Shown in pieces: positions 42,996 through 51,323 of a DNA stretch of 64,000 bases (positions are counted from its first letter, which is position 1; every line of letters begins with the position of its first letter). The stretch lies in NCBI GenBank assembly GCA_963800975.1, contig CAWDDB010000005.1:286353-350352 (forward strand). Reading direction: 5' to 3'. Position numbers and translations under genes: made by a program. The notes beneath the pieces were generated by a model. The model was not told where the DNA came from and ran no database searches. It saw nothing but the letters and a program-made list of their open reading frames with translations. This DNA comes from JALYGY01 sp963800975 (GTDB taxonomy: Bacteria; Actinomycetota; Rubrobacteria; Rubrobacterales; Rubrobacteraceae).

Positions 42996-43448
42996 ATGGC
43001 GACTATGCCGCAGCAGGGCCAGAAGCTGCCAGAGGTCGAGTTCGTTGCCGAGGACGGAGAGAAGATCCCCGCCGGGGATCTCGCGGGCGAGAAGACCGTT
43101 CTGTACTTCTACCCCAAGGACGACACGCCGGGCTGCACGAAGGAGGCTTGCGCCTTCAGGGATCGGATGGCCGACTACGAGCAGGCCGGCATCCGGGTCT
43201 ACGGCGTCTCGCTCGACTCCCCCGAGTCGCACCGGCGCTTCCGCGAGAAGCACAACCTCAATTTCCCGCTTCTCACCGACGAGAGGGGTCGCGCCTCCGA
43301 GGCCCTCGGGGTGCTGCGCGAGGGCGGGGAGATGGCCAACCGGGTCACGTTCCTGCTGGATCCCGGCGGGACCGTCGTGAGGGTCTATCCCGAGGTCTCA
43401 CCCGAGACGCACGCGGACGAGATCCTCGAGGACGCTGACTCCATCTAG
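42996..43448 (+). CDS. Bacterioferritin comigratory protein-type peroxiredoxin
   Basis: A 150-residue AhpC/TSA-fold thiol peroxidase. The peroxidatic site is YFYPKDDTPGCTKEACAFRD, with Cys followed five residues later by a second Cys, the intramolecular arrangement of BCP/PrxQ enzymes. VYGVSLDSPESHRRFREKHN and VTFLLDPGGTVVRVYPEVSP complete the fold. It reduces hydrogen and lipid peroxides with thioredoxin. It has its own ribosome site (GGAAGGAG). The next 200 bases hold no supported gene. Confidence 0.92.
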   Translation: MATMPQQGQKLPEVEFVAEDGEKIPAGDLAGEKTVLYFYPKDDTPGCTKEACAFRDRMADYEQAGIRVYGVSLDSPESHRRFREKHNLNFPLLTDERGRASEALGVLREGGEMANRVTFLLDPGGTVVRVYPEVSPETHADEILEDADSI

Positions 43449-43645
43449 GGTGGATCGCAAGACTTTCGCGCCTTCGCCAGGGACAGGCGCCGAGGTTCCG
43501 GTTACGGCCCTCGACCTAGCCTTCGATACCTGGGGCCTCGAGAACCTCGCACTCTGCGCGGGACCGTGCCGGGTGGCCGCGTTTCGGGACGCGGGGCAGG
43601 GGGTAACAGATGCGGAGGGATACAACAAGGCAAAGGAGGCCGGCA

Positions 43646-44302
43646 ATGGGCGTCGAAGAGCGCGGGGATCGCTACCAGCAGTTGGAGGAGTCCTACAAGG
43701 ATTACACGGTCTACGATCAGCACTACGAGAGGATCGGCAAGGTGGACGACCTCTTCGTCGACGAGCACGATCAGCCGGAGTACATCGGCGTCAAGACCGG
43801 CTTCCTGGGGATGAAGTCCACCCTGATCCCGATGGAGATCGCCAGGGTCAACGACCTGCGCAAGCTCGTGGAGGTGTCGGCGGATAAGAACACCATCACG
43901 GAAGGCCCCGCCTTCGACGACGACGACGAGATCACGCGCGACCACGAGGCCAGGATCTACGGCTACTACGGCCTGACGCACCCCGGCTCCCAGGAGGGAA
44001 GGGGCGGCTACGGCGACTACTACGACTCCGAGGAGCGTCCCGACGAGGACCTGGCTGGGTCCGTGGACACGCAGTACGGCGAGCGCAAGGAGGAGCCGCC
44101 GGAGCAACCCGCGCGGGAATCCCCCGTCGGCGGGCCGCCGACGGATCGCCCGGAAGGTGCAACCGGAGACACGCGCTCGCGTGAGCCGGAGCCGGCCGAC
44201 CCCACGGCCTCACGCGAACCGCAGCACCCCGGAGATACCGGGGAGGCAGGGACCGGAAGCAGCCTGAGGGTGCGAAAGCGGGTCAGCACCGACAACCGGT
44301 AG
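43646..44302 (+). CDS. PRC-barrel domain protein with disordered tail
   Basis: A 218-residue protein. Residues 10-95 form a PRC barrel: YTVYDQHYERIGKVDDLFVD, PEYIGVKTGFLGMKSTLIPM and KNTITEGPAFDDDDEITRDH. The rest is charged and proline-rich (ERKEEPPEQPARESP) and likely disordered. PRC barrels bind RNA or photosystem parts, or act as stress-linked scaffolds; here the tail and tandem acids suggest a stress protein. The start at ATG 43646 follows AAGGAGG by eight bases. Confidence 0.8.
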   Translation: MGVEERGDRYQQLEESYKDYTVYDQHYERIGKVDDLFVDEHDQPEYIGVKTGFLGMKSTLIPMEIARVNDLRKLVEVSADKNTITEGPAFDDDDEITRDHEARIYGYYGLTHPGSQEGRGGYGDYYDSEERPDEDLAGSVDTQYGERKEEPPEQPARESPVGGPPTDRPEGATGDTRSREPEPADPTASREPQHPGDTGEAGTGSSLRVRKRVSTDNR

Positions 44303-44373
44303 AACGGGCCTCACCTCTCGTCTAGAATTGGGCTCGCCCGAGTCCACGCCCGAAAGGATGCGAGCCTACCGTT

Positions 44374-44590
44374 ATGTACGTTGTTTTTGGCATCCTGGTT
44401 GTCTGCGGGCTGAGCCTCCTCGCGGTCGGGGGCTTGCTCTGGTGCAACGGGTCGTGCCCACCGATCTGCGCCAGAAGCACAACGACGTTGCCGGCTTCAT
44501 CTACGCCGTCGTCGGCGTCGTGGCGTCGACCCGGCCGCCTTCGAGCTGGTGCTCGACAGGTTCGAGACGAGCAAGCTCAGCGACCTCTGA
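44374..44590 (+). pseudogene. Internally deleted DUF4239 (bestrophin-like) membrane protein gene
   Basis: The first frame gives the membrane start MYVVFGILVVCGLSLLAVGG. After an extra base near 44443 the neighbouring frame gives VQRVVPTDLRQKHNDVAGFI, a hallmark DUF4239 segment. Shortly after (A-V-V-G-V-V) the sequence jumps to GVDPAAFELVLDRFETSKLS and a stop, which resembles the family's C-terminus. About 190 central residues are missing. TAGAAT at 44323-44328 could be its old promoter. It cannot make a working protein. Confidence 0.6.
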
Positions 44591-44607
44591 CGGATCCCAG
44601 CGCCCGG

Positions 44608-45732
44608 CTAATCGGTCAGCAGGCGCGTAAGCCTCAGGTGGACGCCCTCGTCCTCGTCGGTGACGTAATAGAACCGTCCCGTATCGGTGATCGCGATGCC
44701 CTCGACGCGGGGCAAATCTGGGAACTCGCGGACGAACTCGCCCTTCAGCGCGCCTGAGTGGGCGTCCGGGGGCAGCGTTGCCCGGAAATGGGTCGCCACC
44801 GTGCTCTGGCCGCCGGGGTAGTCCTGGATCAGGACGCTGTCCTTGTCGCGGCTGTCCACGTTGCCGGTGACGAGGTGGAGCTCCTCACCCCCGTCGGTGC
44901 CGAGGACGGCCAGGTCTCGCACCCCGGCAACGGTACCATCCCGGCCTACCGCGTCAACGGTCCAGAAGCCGCGGACCTCGGGCAGCCGGTCGCCCGGCTC
45001 GAAGAGGCGCTCTATGCCCTCGATCTCCACGACGATGGGGTGGCCCTCTGCGGTGACGGGGAAGCGCAGGCCGAGTAGTAGCGTGGGGGACCCGCCCTCG
45101 GGCGCCTCCGTGCCGTCGCGGAAGGCGGCGCCCTCGACGTTGATCGGGTAGTCGTCCTCGCGCACGAGGCCAGCCCACTTCTTGCCCTCCTGCTCGCCGC
45201 GCTCTATCGTGGCGGCGACCAGGGCTTCGTGGGACTTCGGGCCGAGCGGGATCAGATCGGGACCTCTCTCCTTGAGGGCGTCGTTGATTAGCCTGTGCAG
45301 CGCAAAGCTCCGCCGCGAGATCTCCATCGCCATCGCCGGATCGTCCGTGACATGCTCGACCTCGGCTTCGCGGAAGCGGGCTACGAAGCCCCGCTTGGGT
45401 TGCAGCGGGCCATTCTTGCCGCCGAAGTGGGAGCCGAAGATGTAAATCCAGCCGCCCTGCCGCGTGACGGCCTCGGCGTCCTCGGTCTTGCCGGCGTCGC
45501 CCACGGGATCGGCGTGCAGGCGCTCTATCTCCCATCCCTCTTCTATGCCGACGCCCTGCCGGTGCCCGATGACGGCGACGCAGTCCTCGATCTCGCCCTC
45601 GTCCAGCACCGCCCAGAACGCGAGCTCCCACCCGTGCGCCTCAAGGAGCGGCCCGGCTTCAACCGCTAGCAACCCCGAAGCCTCGTTGGGGTGCAAATTG
45701 AGCTCTAGCCGGTGCAGTCCGTCCTCCGTCAT
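44608..45732 (-). CDS. DUF3616-like beta-propeller protein
   Basis: A 374-residue soluble protein built of repeated beta-strand segments: GWELAFWAVLDEGEIEDCVA, GWIYIFGSHFGGKNGPLQPK, EGIERLFEPGDRLPEVRGFW, and PRVEGIAITDTGRFYYVTDE near the end. The V-E-G-I-A-I-x-x-x-G-R-F-Y-Y-V strand matches DUF3616. No enzyme motif or signal peptide is seen. It faces the DUF4239 remnant and diverges from the DUF427 side. The assignment is tentative, and a hypothetical propeller is the safer reading. No operon partner is evident. Confidence 0.6.
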   Translation of the reverse strand: MTEDGLHRLELNLHPNEASGLLAVEAGPLLEAHGWELAFWAVLDEGEIEDCVAVIGHRQGVGIEEGWEIERLHADPVGDAGKTEDAEAVTRQGGWIYIFGSHFGGKNGPLQPKRGFVARFREAEVEHVTDDPAMAMEISRRSFALHRLINDALKERGPDLIPLGPKSHEALVAATIERGEQEGKKWAGLVREDDYPINVEGAAFRDGTEAPEGGSPTLLLGLRFPVTAEGHPIVVEIEGIERLFEPGDRLPEVRGFWTVDAVGRDGTVAGVRDLAVLGTDGGEELHLVTGNVDSRDKDSVLIQDYPGGQSTVATHFRATLPPDAHSGALKGEFVREFPDLPRVEGIAITDTGRFYYVTDEDEGVHLRLTRLLTD

Positions 45733-45920
45733 GTGCTACCTCCTCGGTTCGACCACCAACCTAACTACGACCCACGCGCCGGAAGGTTACACGAGCACTC
45801 TCCGAGCATCGGCACCTCCCGTAACGGTTGCTATGCCGCGGGTCGGTTTCGACCCCGGCCGCGGCGGGAAGATACCTTTCAGGGAAAGGACCCCTTGCGA
45901 GACGAAAAGGGGGTGAAGAG

Positions 45921-46031
45921 ATGGCTATTCCGGTCAGCGATGGCTTGCTCGACGGCCTTCTCAGCGGGCTCGAGATGCAGGGCGAGATCAACGATCTCTT
46001 GGAAGAGATCTACTACCAAGCCCTGACCTGA
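45921..46031 (+). CDS. Possible 36-residue small protein
   Basis: The frame reads MAIPVSDGLLDGLLSGLEMQ, then G-E-I-N-D-L-L-E-E-I-Y-Y-Q-A-L-T and a stop. It is acidic, strongly helical and amphipathic. AAGGGGGTGAAGAG lies directly upstream of the ATG. Codons favour G/C in third position less than in long neighbours. Nothing is recognised. The gaps on both sides (45733-45920 and 46032-46205) carry no other signal I can support. Confidence 0.4.
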   Translation: MAIPVSDGLLDGLLSGLEMQGEINDLLEEIYYQALT

Positions 46032-46205
46032 GACCCACACCACAACTTGCATGGCTCGGACGAACCATATCTTGTCCCCTGCCTCGACGTTGAATCGCGC
46101 GGTTCCGGCACAGTCCCGGTCCGGGTCGTCCGGCTCTGGCGGCTCCGCGTCCAGTTTCGTCGGGTATAAATAAGATCCGGAAGTTCGGATACGAGTGGAG
46201 ACGAG

Positions 46206-47030
46206 ATGACCCTGACGATAGGAACCGGACCGTTCGGCAGCGAGAGCAAGGGCGCGTTCAACTTCGACACCGGGGTGCTGCAGCCGCACACCCTGTACTT
46301 CGAGGAGTCACCCAAGCGGGTGCGGGTGATGCTCGGCGGCGAGACCGTGGTGGACAGCAGACGGGCCAGGCTCTTGCACGAGACGGGGCTCCTGCCCGTC
46401 TACTACTTCCCCGAGGAAGACCTGCGCAGGGACCTGCTCGAGAAGAGCGATCACACTACCCACTGTCCCTTCAAGGGCGACGCCTCCTACTGGTCCGTAA
46501 GGGTTGGTGATCAGGTCGCCGAGAATGCCGTCTGGAGCTACCCGGAGCCGCTCGACGCCGCCCCGCCGCTCGCTGGCTACGTGGCGTTCTACTGGCGCAA
46601 GATGGACCACTGGTATGAAGAGGACGAGGAGGTCTTCGTCCACCCCAAGGACCCCTACCACCGGGTCGACGTCCTGGAGAGCTCGAGGCACGTCAAGGTC
46701 ACGGTCAACGGAGAGGTCGTCGCCGAGACGAGCCGGCCCAAGATCCTATTCGAGACGGGGCTGCCCCCGCGCTACTACATCCCGCCCGAAGACGTGCGCG
46801 AGGACGTGCTCGCCGCGAGCGAGAAGACGACCCAGTGCCCGTACAAGGGCGTCGCGTCCTACCGGTCGGTCGAGGCCGGGGGCGAGCGCGTCGAGGACCT
46901 CGTCTGGTACTACCCGGAGCCGCTGCCAGAGGTGGGCAAGATCCAGGGACACCTGAGCTTCTTCAACGAGAAGGTCGACCTCGAGGTCGACGGCGAGCAG
47001 CAGGACCGACCGAAGACGCAGTGGTCCTAG
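46206..47030 (+). CDS. Tandem DUF427 domain protein
   Basis: A 274-residue protein with two DUF427 copies. The first has RVRVMLGGETVVDSRRARLL, LPVYYFPEEDLRRDLLEKSD and HCPFKGDASYWSVRVGDQVA. The second has HVKVTVNGEVVAETSRPKIL, LPPRYYIPPEDVREDVLAAS and QCPYKGVASYRSVEAGGERV. Each keeps the C-P-x-K-G core motif. The domain is a small beta fold of unknown biochemical role. Single-copy and double-copy forms both occur in Actinomycetota. AGACGAG precedes the ATG. The region downstream has no gene for over one kilobase. Confidence 0.88.
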   Translation: MTLTIGTGPFGSESKGAFNFDTGVLQPHTLYFEESPKRVRVMLGGETVVDSRRARLLHETGLLPVYYFPEEDLRRDLLEKSDHTTHCPFKGDASYWSVRVGDQVAENAVWSYPEPLDAAPPLAGYVAFYWRKMDHWYEEDEEVFVHPKDPYHRVDVLESSRHVKVTVNGEVVAETSRPKILFETGLPPRYYIPPEDVREDVLAASEKTTQCPYKGVASYRSVEAGGERVEDLVWYYPEPLPEVGKIQGHLSFFNEKVDLEVDGEQQDRPKTQWS

Positions 47031-48239
47031 AAGCGAGCGGAAGGCGCGGTAAGCCGTCCTGTTGCGGCCGAAAACCTCGATAGCGTAAGACCTTTGAAAG
47101 GTGGGTGGTGTGGGAGCTGGGTGCTCTAGAGACCTTTCTGGCCAATGCTGTGATGGTGGTGGCAGGTGAGAGCTAGACAGGTTTGCAAGGAAGGCGCTAG
47201 CCCCTTCCGGCAAAACTCCCCTAGCTTCGAGCCGGGGAGGACACCGGAGCGGGGCGGTTCGCGAGAGGAGATGCTAGAATTTGGCATGGCTGCGAGATCT
47301 GGCTACGGATGCTCCCCGTGCAGGTCGATCTGCGGTGCAGGCCGAGCGTGGGGGTTCGAGGGCACGCTGCGACAGCGAGAACCTCGTCGGCGACCCCTAC
47401 GTCGAGCTCGCATGGCGTGCTCTCTACGAGGGCGCTGGGCCGGTGTAACCAACCCCTCACCGCGTGGCCGACCGCCCCGCGTGGCGCGCTTCAGTCGGGA
47501 GGGGAGGGTGTGGGTGGGGACTGGCGTAGGGAGAGGGAGTGGAGTGGAGGAGGGTGAAGCGAGGGGTGGTGGGGAGAATGTGATGAGAAGGGTAAGGCTG
47601 GTGAGCTGGATCTCGACATGCAGAAGAGGTGGTAGAGTGGCGGCGACGGATCGGACGATGCGGTGGGGCGCGGCACGCCGACGGGGTGAGCCACGGTGGG
47701 CGCGGATCCGCGCCGGATCTCCTGGGCAGTCGGGGAGGCGCGACGCGCGGAAGCGGGTCGTGACGCCGCCGCGCTCGGGGCTTCGTGAACGTGGCCGCAC
47801 CCCGACGTGCGGCGCGCGTGAGGGCGCGGCAGCGCGGCGATCCGTCCACACGCGAGCGAGGGTCCGCGCGACGTACTGCCGGTGGAGGACCGCGAGGTAG
47901 TGGAGCGGGTAGGCGCGCCACGATGAGCGCAGCACGGGCGAGCACCGCCAGCCACGCGCGCGCCCCGACGAGCCTAGATCGCCGCCGTCGAGGGCCGCCG
48001 ACCGCGCGCGGAGCGACGCGCGAGCGCCGGGCGGGCCGAGCGGCGTAGTGGGCCGGGGACGCGCGACGCGGACCCACACGCGCGGCCGAACGAACCCGCC
48101 GCAGCGAGTGGCAGAACGCGGGCAAGAGGAACGGGCACGGCAGTGCACGCAAGCCGTGGGGTGGGGAAGCGGAAACGATGGTGGGGAAAAGGTGAAGAGG
48201 TCCGGAGGCGACACCGAGACTACGAAGCCAGGCACCGGG
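47031..48239. other. Non-coding block of anomalous composition
   Basis: No frame here gives a recognisable protein. The long minus-strand frame that crosses it reads only repeated Arg/Pro/Ser. Between 47490 and 47600 the plus strand is almost all purines with many G-runs (G-quadruplex-prone). From 47640 to 48110 it is dominated by C-G-C-G and G-C-G-C steps. GGGGCGGTTCGCGA at 47251-47264 repeats half of the 36-bp palindrome at 32966. TAGAAT at 47275 followed by ATG at 47286 resembles the leaderless starts but leads into no clear protein. Confidence 0.5.
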
Positions 48240-49428
48240 GAAGCGGTTGACGCCGGAGGCGGCGGGCAGTCGCGCGGGTGCTCCAGGAAGAAGCGGGCCA
48301 TCTCCGCCGAGGCGTCCGGGCCCTGCGGGTCGGTGTAGGACCCGCGCTGGCTTCCGCCGGACCACGCGTGGCCGGCGCCGTGCACGACCCAGCGCTCCGC
48401 GACCGGCTCTCCTCCGGTGTCCAGGTAGACGGAACGGGTGAAGGCGCGCCCGCCGGGGACCTGACCCCCGCGCACCGTTGCTCGTCTGGCGCCGTCGGCC
48501 CACTGGTGCAGCACCTGCTCCCCGTTGCGCGGGTGCACCGTCCCGTCGCGGTCACCGTGGAAGACTATGGTCGGGACGTCTCGGGTCAGGTCCACAGCCT
48601 CCGCGGCCCGCGCCGCGCGGGCCTTCTCCTGCCCAGGGTCCGGCGCTCCTCCCTTCATCGCCCTGAAAGCGGAGGGCATGTCGTGCGCAGCCCCGTAGGC
48701 GAGCCCCGAGTGGACGCCGACGGCTGCGTAGAGCTCCGGGTATGTCGCGCCCATGACCACGGCCATGGCCCCGCCGGCGGACATCCCGGCCACGTAGATG
48801 CGCCGCGTGTCAACCTGCTGCGTGGTCGCGACCTGGCGCGTGATCCCCGCGATGATCTCCGGCTCGCCCCGGTCGCGCCGCTGGTCCTCGGCCTTGAACC
48901 AGTTCCAGCACCTCTGCCCGTTCGCGCTTGCGGACTGCTCGGGATACACGACGTAAAACGAGCCGCTCTCGGCCAGCTCGTTCATGCGCGTGCCGGCCGC
49001 AAGGTCGTCCGCTCCCTGGGTGCAGCCGTGGAGCATGACTACGAGCGGCAGGAGCCGTTCCCCGGCCCCACTCGGGACGTACAGCTTGTACGCGCGCGTC
49101 CCCGCCCTGCACGTGAACGACCCCGCGGCGAAGCTTCCCGGCAACGGGGCGGCTTCGGGCGCCGGTCCCGGCATCCGGCCGGGACGGGTTATCACCTCGG
49201 GTGGCAGCAGGCCCCCGAGGTCGGGCATGACTATCGGGGGCGTGCTCCGCGTCGTTGTCTCCCCCGGGGCTTTCGCGAAAGCCCCGGGGAGACCCCACCA
49301 CCCAGGGAGCGTTGGATCAGGGCCGTAGCCTCGTCCAGCCGCCCGGCCCGCGTGAGCCTCGTCGCCTCAGCCATCTCCTCTTGCATGTTGGCGCCGCGCG
49401 CGCCTGCTTCCCTCGTCATGTCCGGCAT
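48240..49428 (-). pseudogene. PHB-depolymerase-family esterase, one frameshift
   Basis: The N-terminal piece (49428 to about 49262) reads AEATRLTRAGRLDEATALIQ, the helical start of this esterase family. The catalytic part lies in the next frame: KLYVPSGAGERLLPLVVMLH, YVAGMSAGGAMAVVMGATYP (Ser nucleophile, G-x-S-x-G), TIVFHGDRDGTVHPRN (acid region) and VVHGAGHAWSGGS (His). It hydrolyses polyhydroxyalkanoate-like or feruloyl esters. A one-base change near 49255 would join the frames. Similarity ends near 48277 (F-F-L-E-H-P); the frame then runs on as non-protein sequence to 47303, so the natural stop has been lost. GAGAGGAG precedes the ATG. Confidence 0.75.
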
Positions 49429-49463
49429 GCGGGTGTTCTCCTCTCGGATTGTCGTGGCGCTCG

Positions 49464-49850
49464 TTAACCGATGCGGTCGGCCAGCGCCCTCTTGACCGCC
49501 GCGCTTGCCCTGAAGGCACCGAGCACGACGACGGATTCGATGGTGTCCCTGGCCAGCTCCGGCGAGACGTCGTCGGCGATCGTCGCCAACCCCAGAACCT
49601 GAATACGCAACCGCTCCCCCTCGTCGCGGATCGCCTCTAGATCCTCGCGGGTAAAGTGCTGCACCCCAAGCACCAACGTCTGGCGGGCCACCGTCTGGCG
49701 AACCTCCTCCGCGTGCGTCGAGATCTGGTTGCGGATCGCCGTCCGAATAAAGTCCGTGCGGTTCGAGTAGAAACCCTCCCGTACCAGGAGGTCGATCTGG
49801 CCCAGATCCACGGGCCCAAGGTTGATCGTGATCTTCTCGGTCTCGCTCAT
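49464..49850 (-). CDS. Ribbon-helix-helix (CopG-type) transcriptional regulator
   Basis: A 128-residue protein. Residues 5-50 are the RHH fold: KITINLGPVDLGQIDLLVRE followed by FYSNRTDFIRTAIRNQISTH. The C-terminal half (LVLGVQHFTREDLEAIRDEG, IQVLGLATIADDVSPELARD) resembles a ligand- or metal-binding extension as in NikR-like proteins, though no metal ligands are clear. I start at ATG 49850, eight bases after AAGAGGA. A palindrome just upstream is its probable operator. The esterase follows 36 bases downstream and may be its target. Confidence 0.82.
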   Translation of the reverse strand: MSETEKITINLGPVDLGQIDLLVREGFYSNRTDFIRTAIRNQISTHAEEVRQTVARQTLVLGVQHFTREDLEAIRDEGERLRIQVLGLATIADDVSPELARDTIESVVVLGAFRASAAVKRALADRIG

Positions 49851-49867
49851 GCTAACCATCCTCTTAC

Positions 49868-49881
49868 CATCCACATGGATG
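49868..49881. promoter_or_regulatory. Dyad upstream of the RHH regulator
   Basis: CATCCA (49868-49873) and TGGATG (49876-49881) form an exact dyad with a two-base centre, 18 bases before the start codon. On the minus strand TATAAC (49881-49886) abuts it and could be the -10 box. The site overlaps the likely transcription start, as expected for autorepression. Confidence 0.55.
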
Positions 49882-50052
49882 TTATATACCAGATATTGAG
49901 GAGCAAGCAAGGCCTCGCGGGAGGTGGGGCGCGTCGCTTGGGCGCGTTCTAGCACGCGGCGGAGGCCTCGGAGCTGCCCGGGCTGAGGGCGGCAGCTATC
50001 GGCTGAGGTTCCGGGTTTTGGGCGCGGGTCGAGAAGCAACCCGATCCTTCCG

Positions 50053-50078
50053 GGGTGCTTAGCTTGCGCTAAGCGCCC
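50053..50078 (-). terminator. Stem-loop after the DUF1996 gene
   Basis: GGGTGCTTAGC (50053-50063) and GCTAAGCGCCC (50068-50078) make an 11-bp stem with one G-T pair and a TTGC loop. It starts at the stop codon of the DUF1996 gene on the minus strand. No clear T-run follows. Confidence 0.6.
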
Positions 50079-50987
50079 TAACCGCGCGGGGCCTTGCAGA
50101 CTTTGGGGCGCGGCCTGGAGGGAGGAACGCTGTTGATGCAGCGCTCCACCAGGCCGTTGAGCCTCTCCTGGTTCCAGGCGTTGAAGAAGTCGGCGTGCAT
50201 GGAGGAAGAGGGACCGGAGGAGAGCCTCACGTTGCCGGATGGCCTGGGAAGTTCGAAGGTGACGTTCATCGTGAGCACCGGAACGGATCTTGGATGGGAG
50301 CGCGGGCACTGCAACCTGTCCTTGATGCGCCTGCTGTAGGTCATGTGCGACCTGTGGTCCGTGCTGTCGAGGATTGGCTCGCCGTTGCGGGCGACGGCGA
50401 GGCAGTCGGGGAAGATGATGCGCACGCCGAGTTCGGGGTTCGGGTTGTTGCAACGCGTCGGCGGCTGTCGAGAGCCCCCGCCGTTGTCGATGCGCCCGCA
50501 CCTCCAGGTTACGTGCTCCCCGTTTGGGGTGATGATCTTCAGTCCCGCGGGGAATGACTTGACGCCCTTGTGGTTCTTGCCGCCCGCGCGGTAGTAGAAG
50601 ACGGCGCGATTGGAGTCGACCTCCTAGCCGCCCCACGAGACCGTCGGGAGCCAGTATGCTGCCGTGTCGTCTGGGCGCGTGCACGTGGTCTCCTGGCCGA
50701 GCAGGCTATCGTAATCCGAGTTGGCGTTCGTGGTGAGGTTGCCGAAAAAGTCGTGGCTGTGGGGGGCCATCCCGGGCATCCCGGGGTGCGCGATGGGGTC
50801 GTCGGAGAGCCGCCGGTCGGGTTCGAGGACATAGTCGCAACGCACCGCGAAGCTGGCGCCGTTGTCGGAGGAACGGGCCGAGGCGGTGGGGTCGCGACGG
50901 CGGCGAGCAGGACGAGGACGCCGGCCAAGGTGGCGGCGAGCGCCGCGACGGCCCAGTCGCGCGACTTCGCGTTGACGTAACCGCCAT
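50078..50987 (-). pseudogene. DUF1996 domain secreted protein with in-frame amber codon and 5' frameshifts
   Basis: The central and C-terminal parts lie in one frame: ASFAVRCDYVLEPDRRLSDD, HPGMPGMAPHSHDFFGNLTT and ETTCTRPDDTAAYWLPTVSW. Then comes TAG at 50626-50624, followed in the same frame by EVDSNRAVFYYRAGGKNHKG, TPNGEHVTWRCGRIDNGGG, MHADFFNAWNQERLNGLVER and a stop. This is the complete DUF1996 pattern, interrupted by one nonsense codon. The signal peptide region (AALAATLAGVLVLLAAVA) is in other frames and needs at least two indels to join. The ATG at 50987 follows AGGGGGGAG closely. DUF1996 proteins are secreted and uncharacterised. Confidence 0.72.
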
Positions 50988-51323
50988 ACTCCCCCCTGCC
51001 TCGGGGCGAACGTGCTCAAAAAGTACCAGAGGCGACGCACCATTGTATTCGAGGACGGGCGGGGCGTCTATTCGGCAGGGCCAATTCCGGCGAATGTGGC
51101 GGGAGACGATCTCGAGCGCATCGAGTTCGGGGTCGAGCTGGCGGGCGATGCCGTCGAGGAGGCCGATGGCGCGGCCGACGAGGAGCAGCCGGGCGGGATG
51201 CCACCGACGCAGGGCTACAAGCTGGACACGCGGTTGTGCCCCGAGGACGTCCCGACCGGCCGCCCTTACCCCTGGATGATGTACAGGTGCGCGATGGACC
51301 TCGACGTCTACCCGATGTCGGCC
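50988..51323. other. 336-bp interval without a supported gene
   Basis: Both strands have open frames with reasonable G/C third positions here, but none starts with a ribosome site or shows a known motif. A minus-strand frame containing LLDGIARQLDPELDALEIVS looks helical yet has no start or matching partner. It may be the remains of a gene upstream of DUF1996. Confidence 0.4.

Noticed and set aside
43450..43645. Short plus-strand frame beginning M-D-R-K-T-F-A-P
   Set aside because: No ribosome site, no motif, and it passes into the shadow of the PRC-barrel gene.
47303..48239. C-terminal extension of the esterase
   Set aside because: Similarity ends at F-F-L-E-H-P near 48277, and the following 310 residues are Arg/Pro/Ser repeats with no domain, so the frame is only accidentally open.
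49464..50684. A 406-residue minus-strand protein including the RHH regulator
   Set aside because: The first 278 residues are low-complexity antisense-like sequence over the DUF1996 gene; the RHH protein has its own start and dyad.
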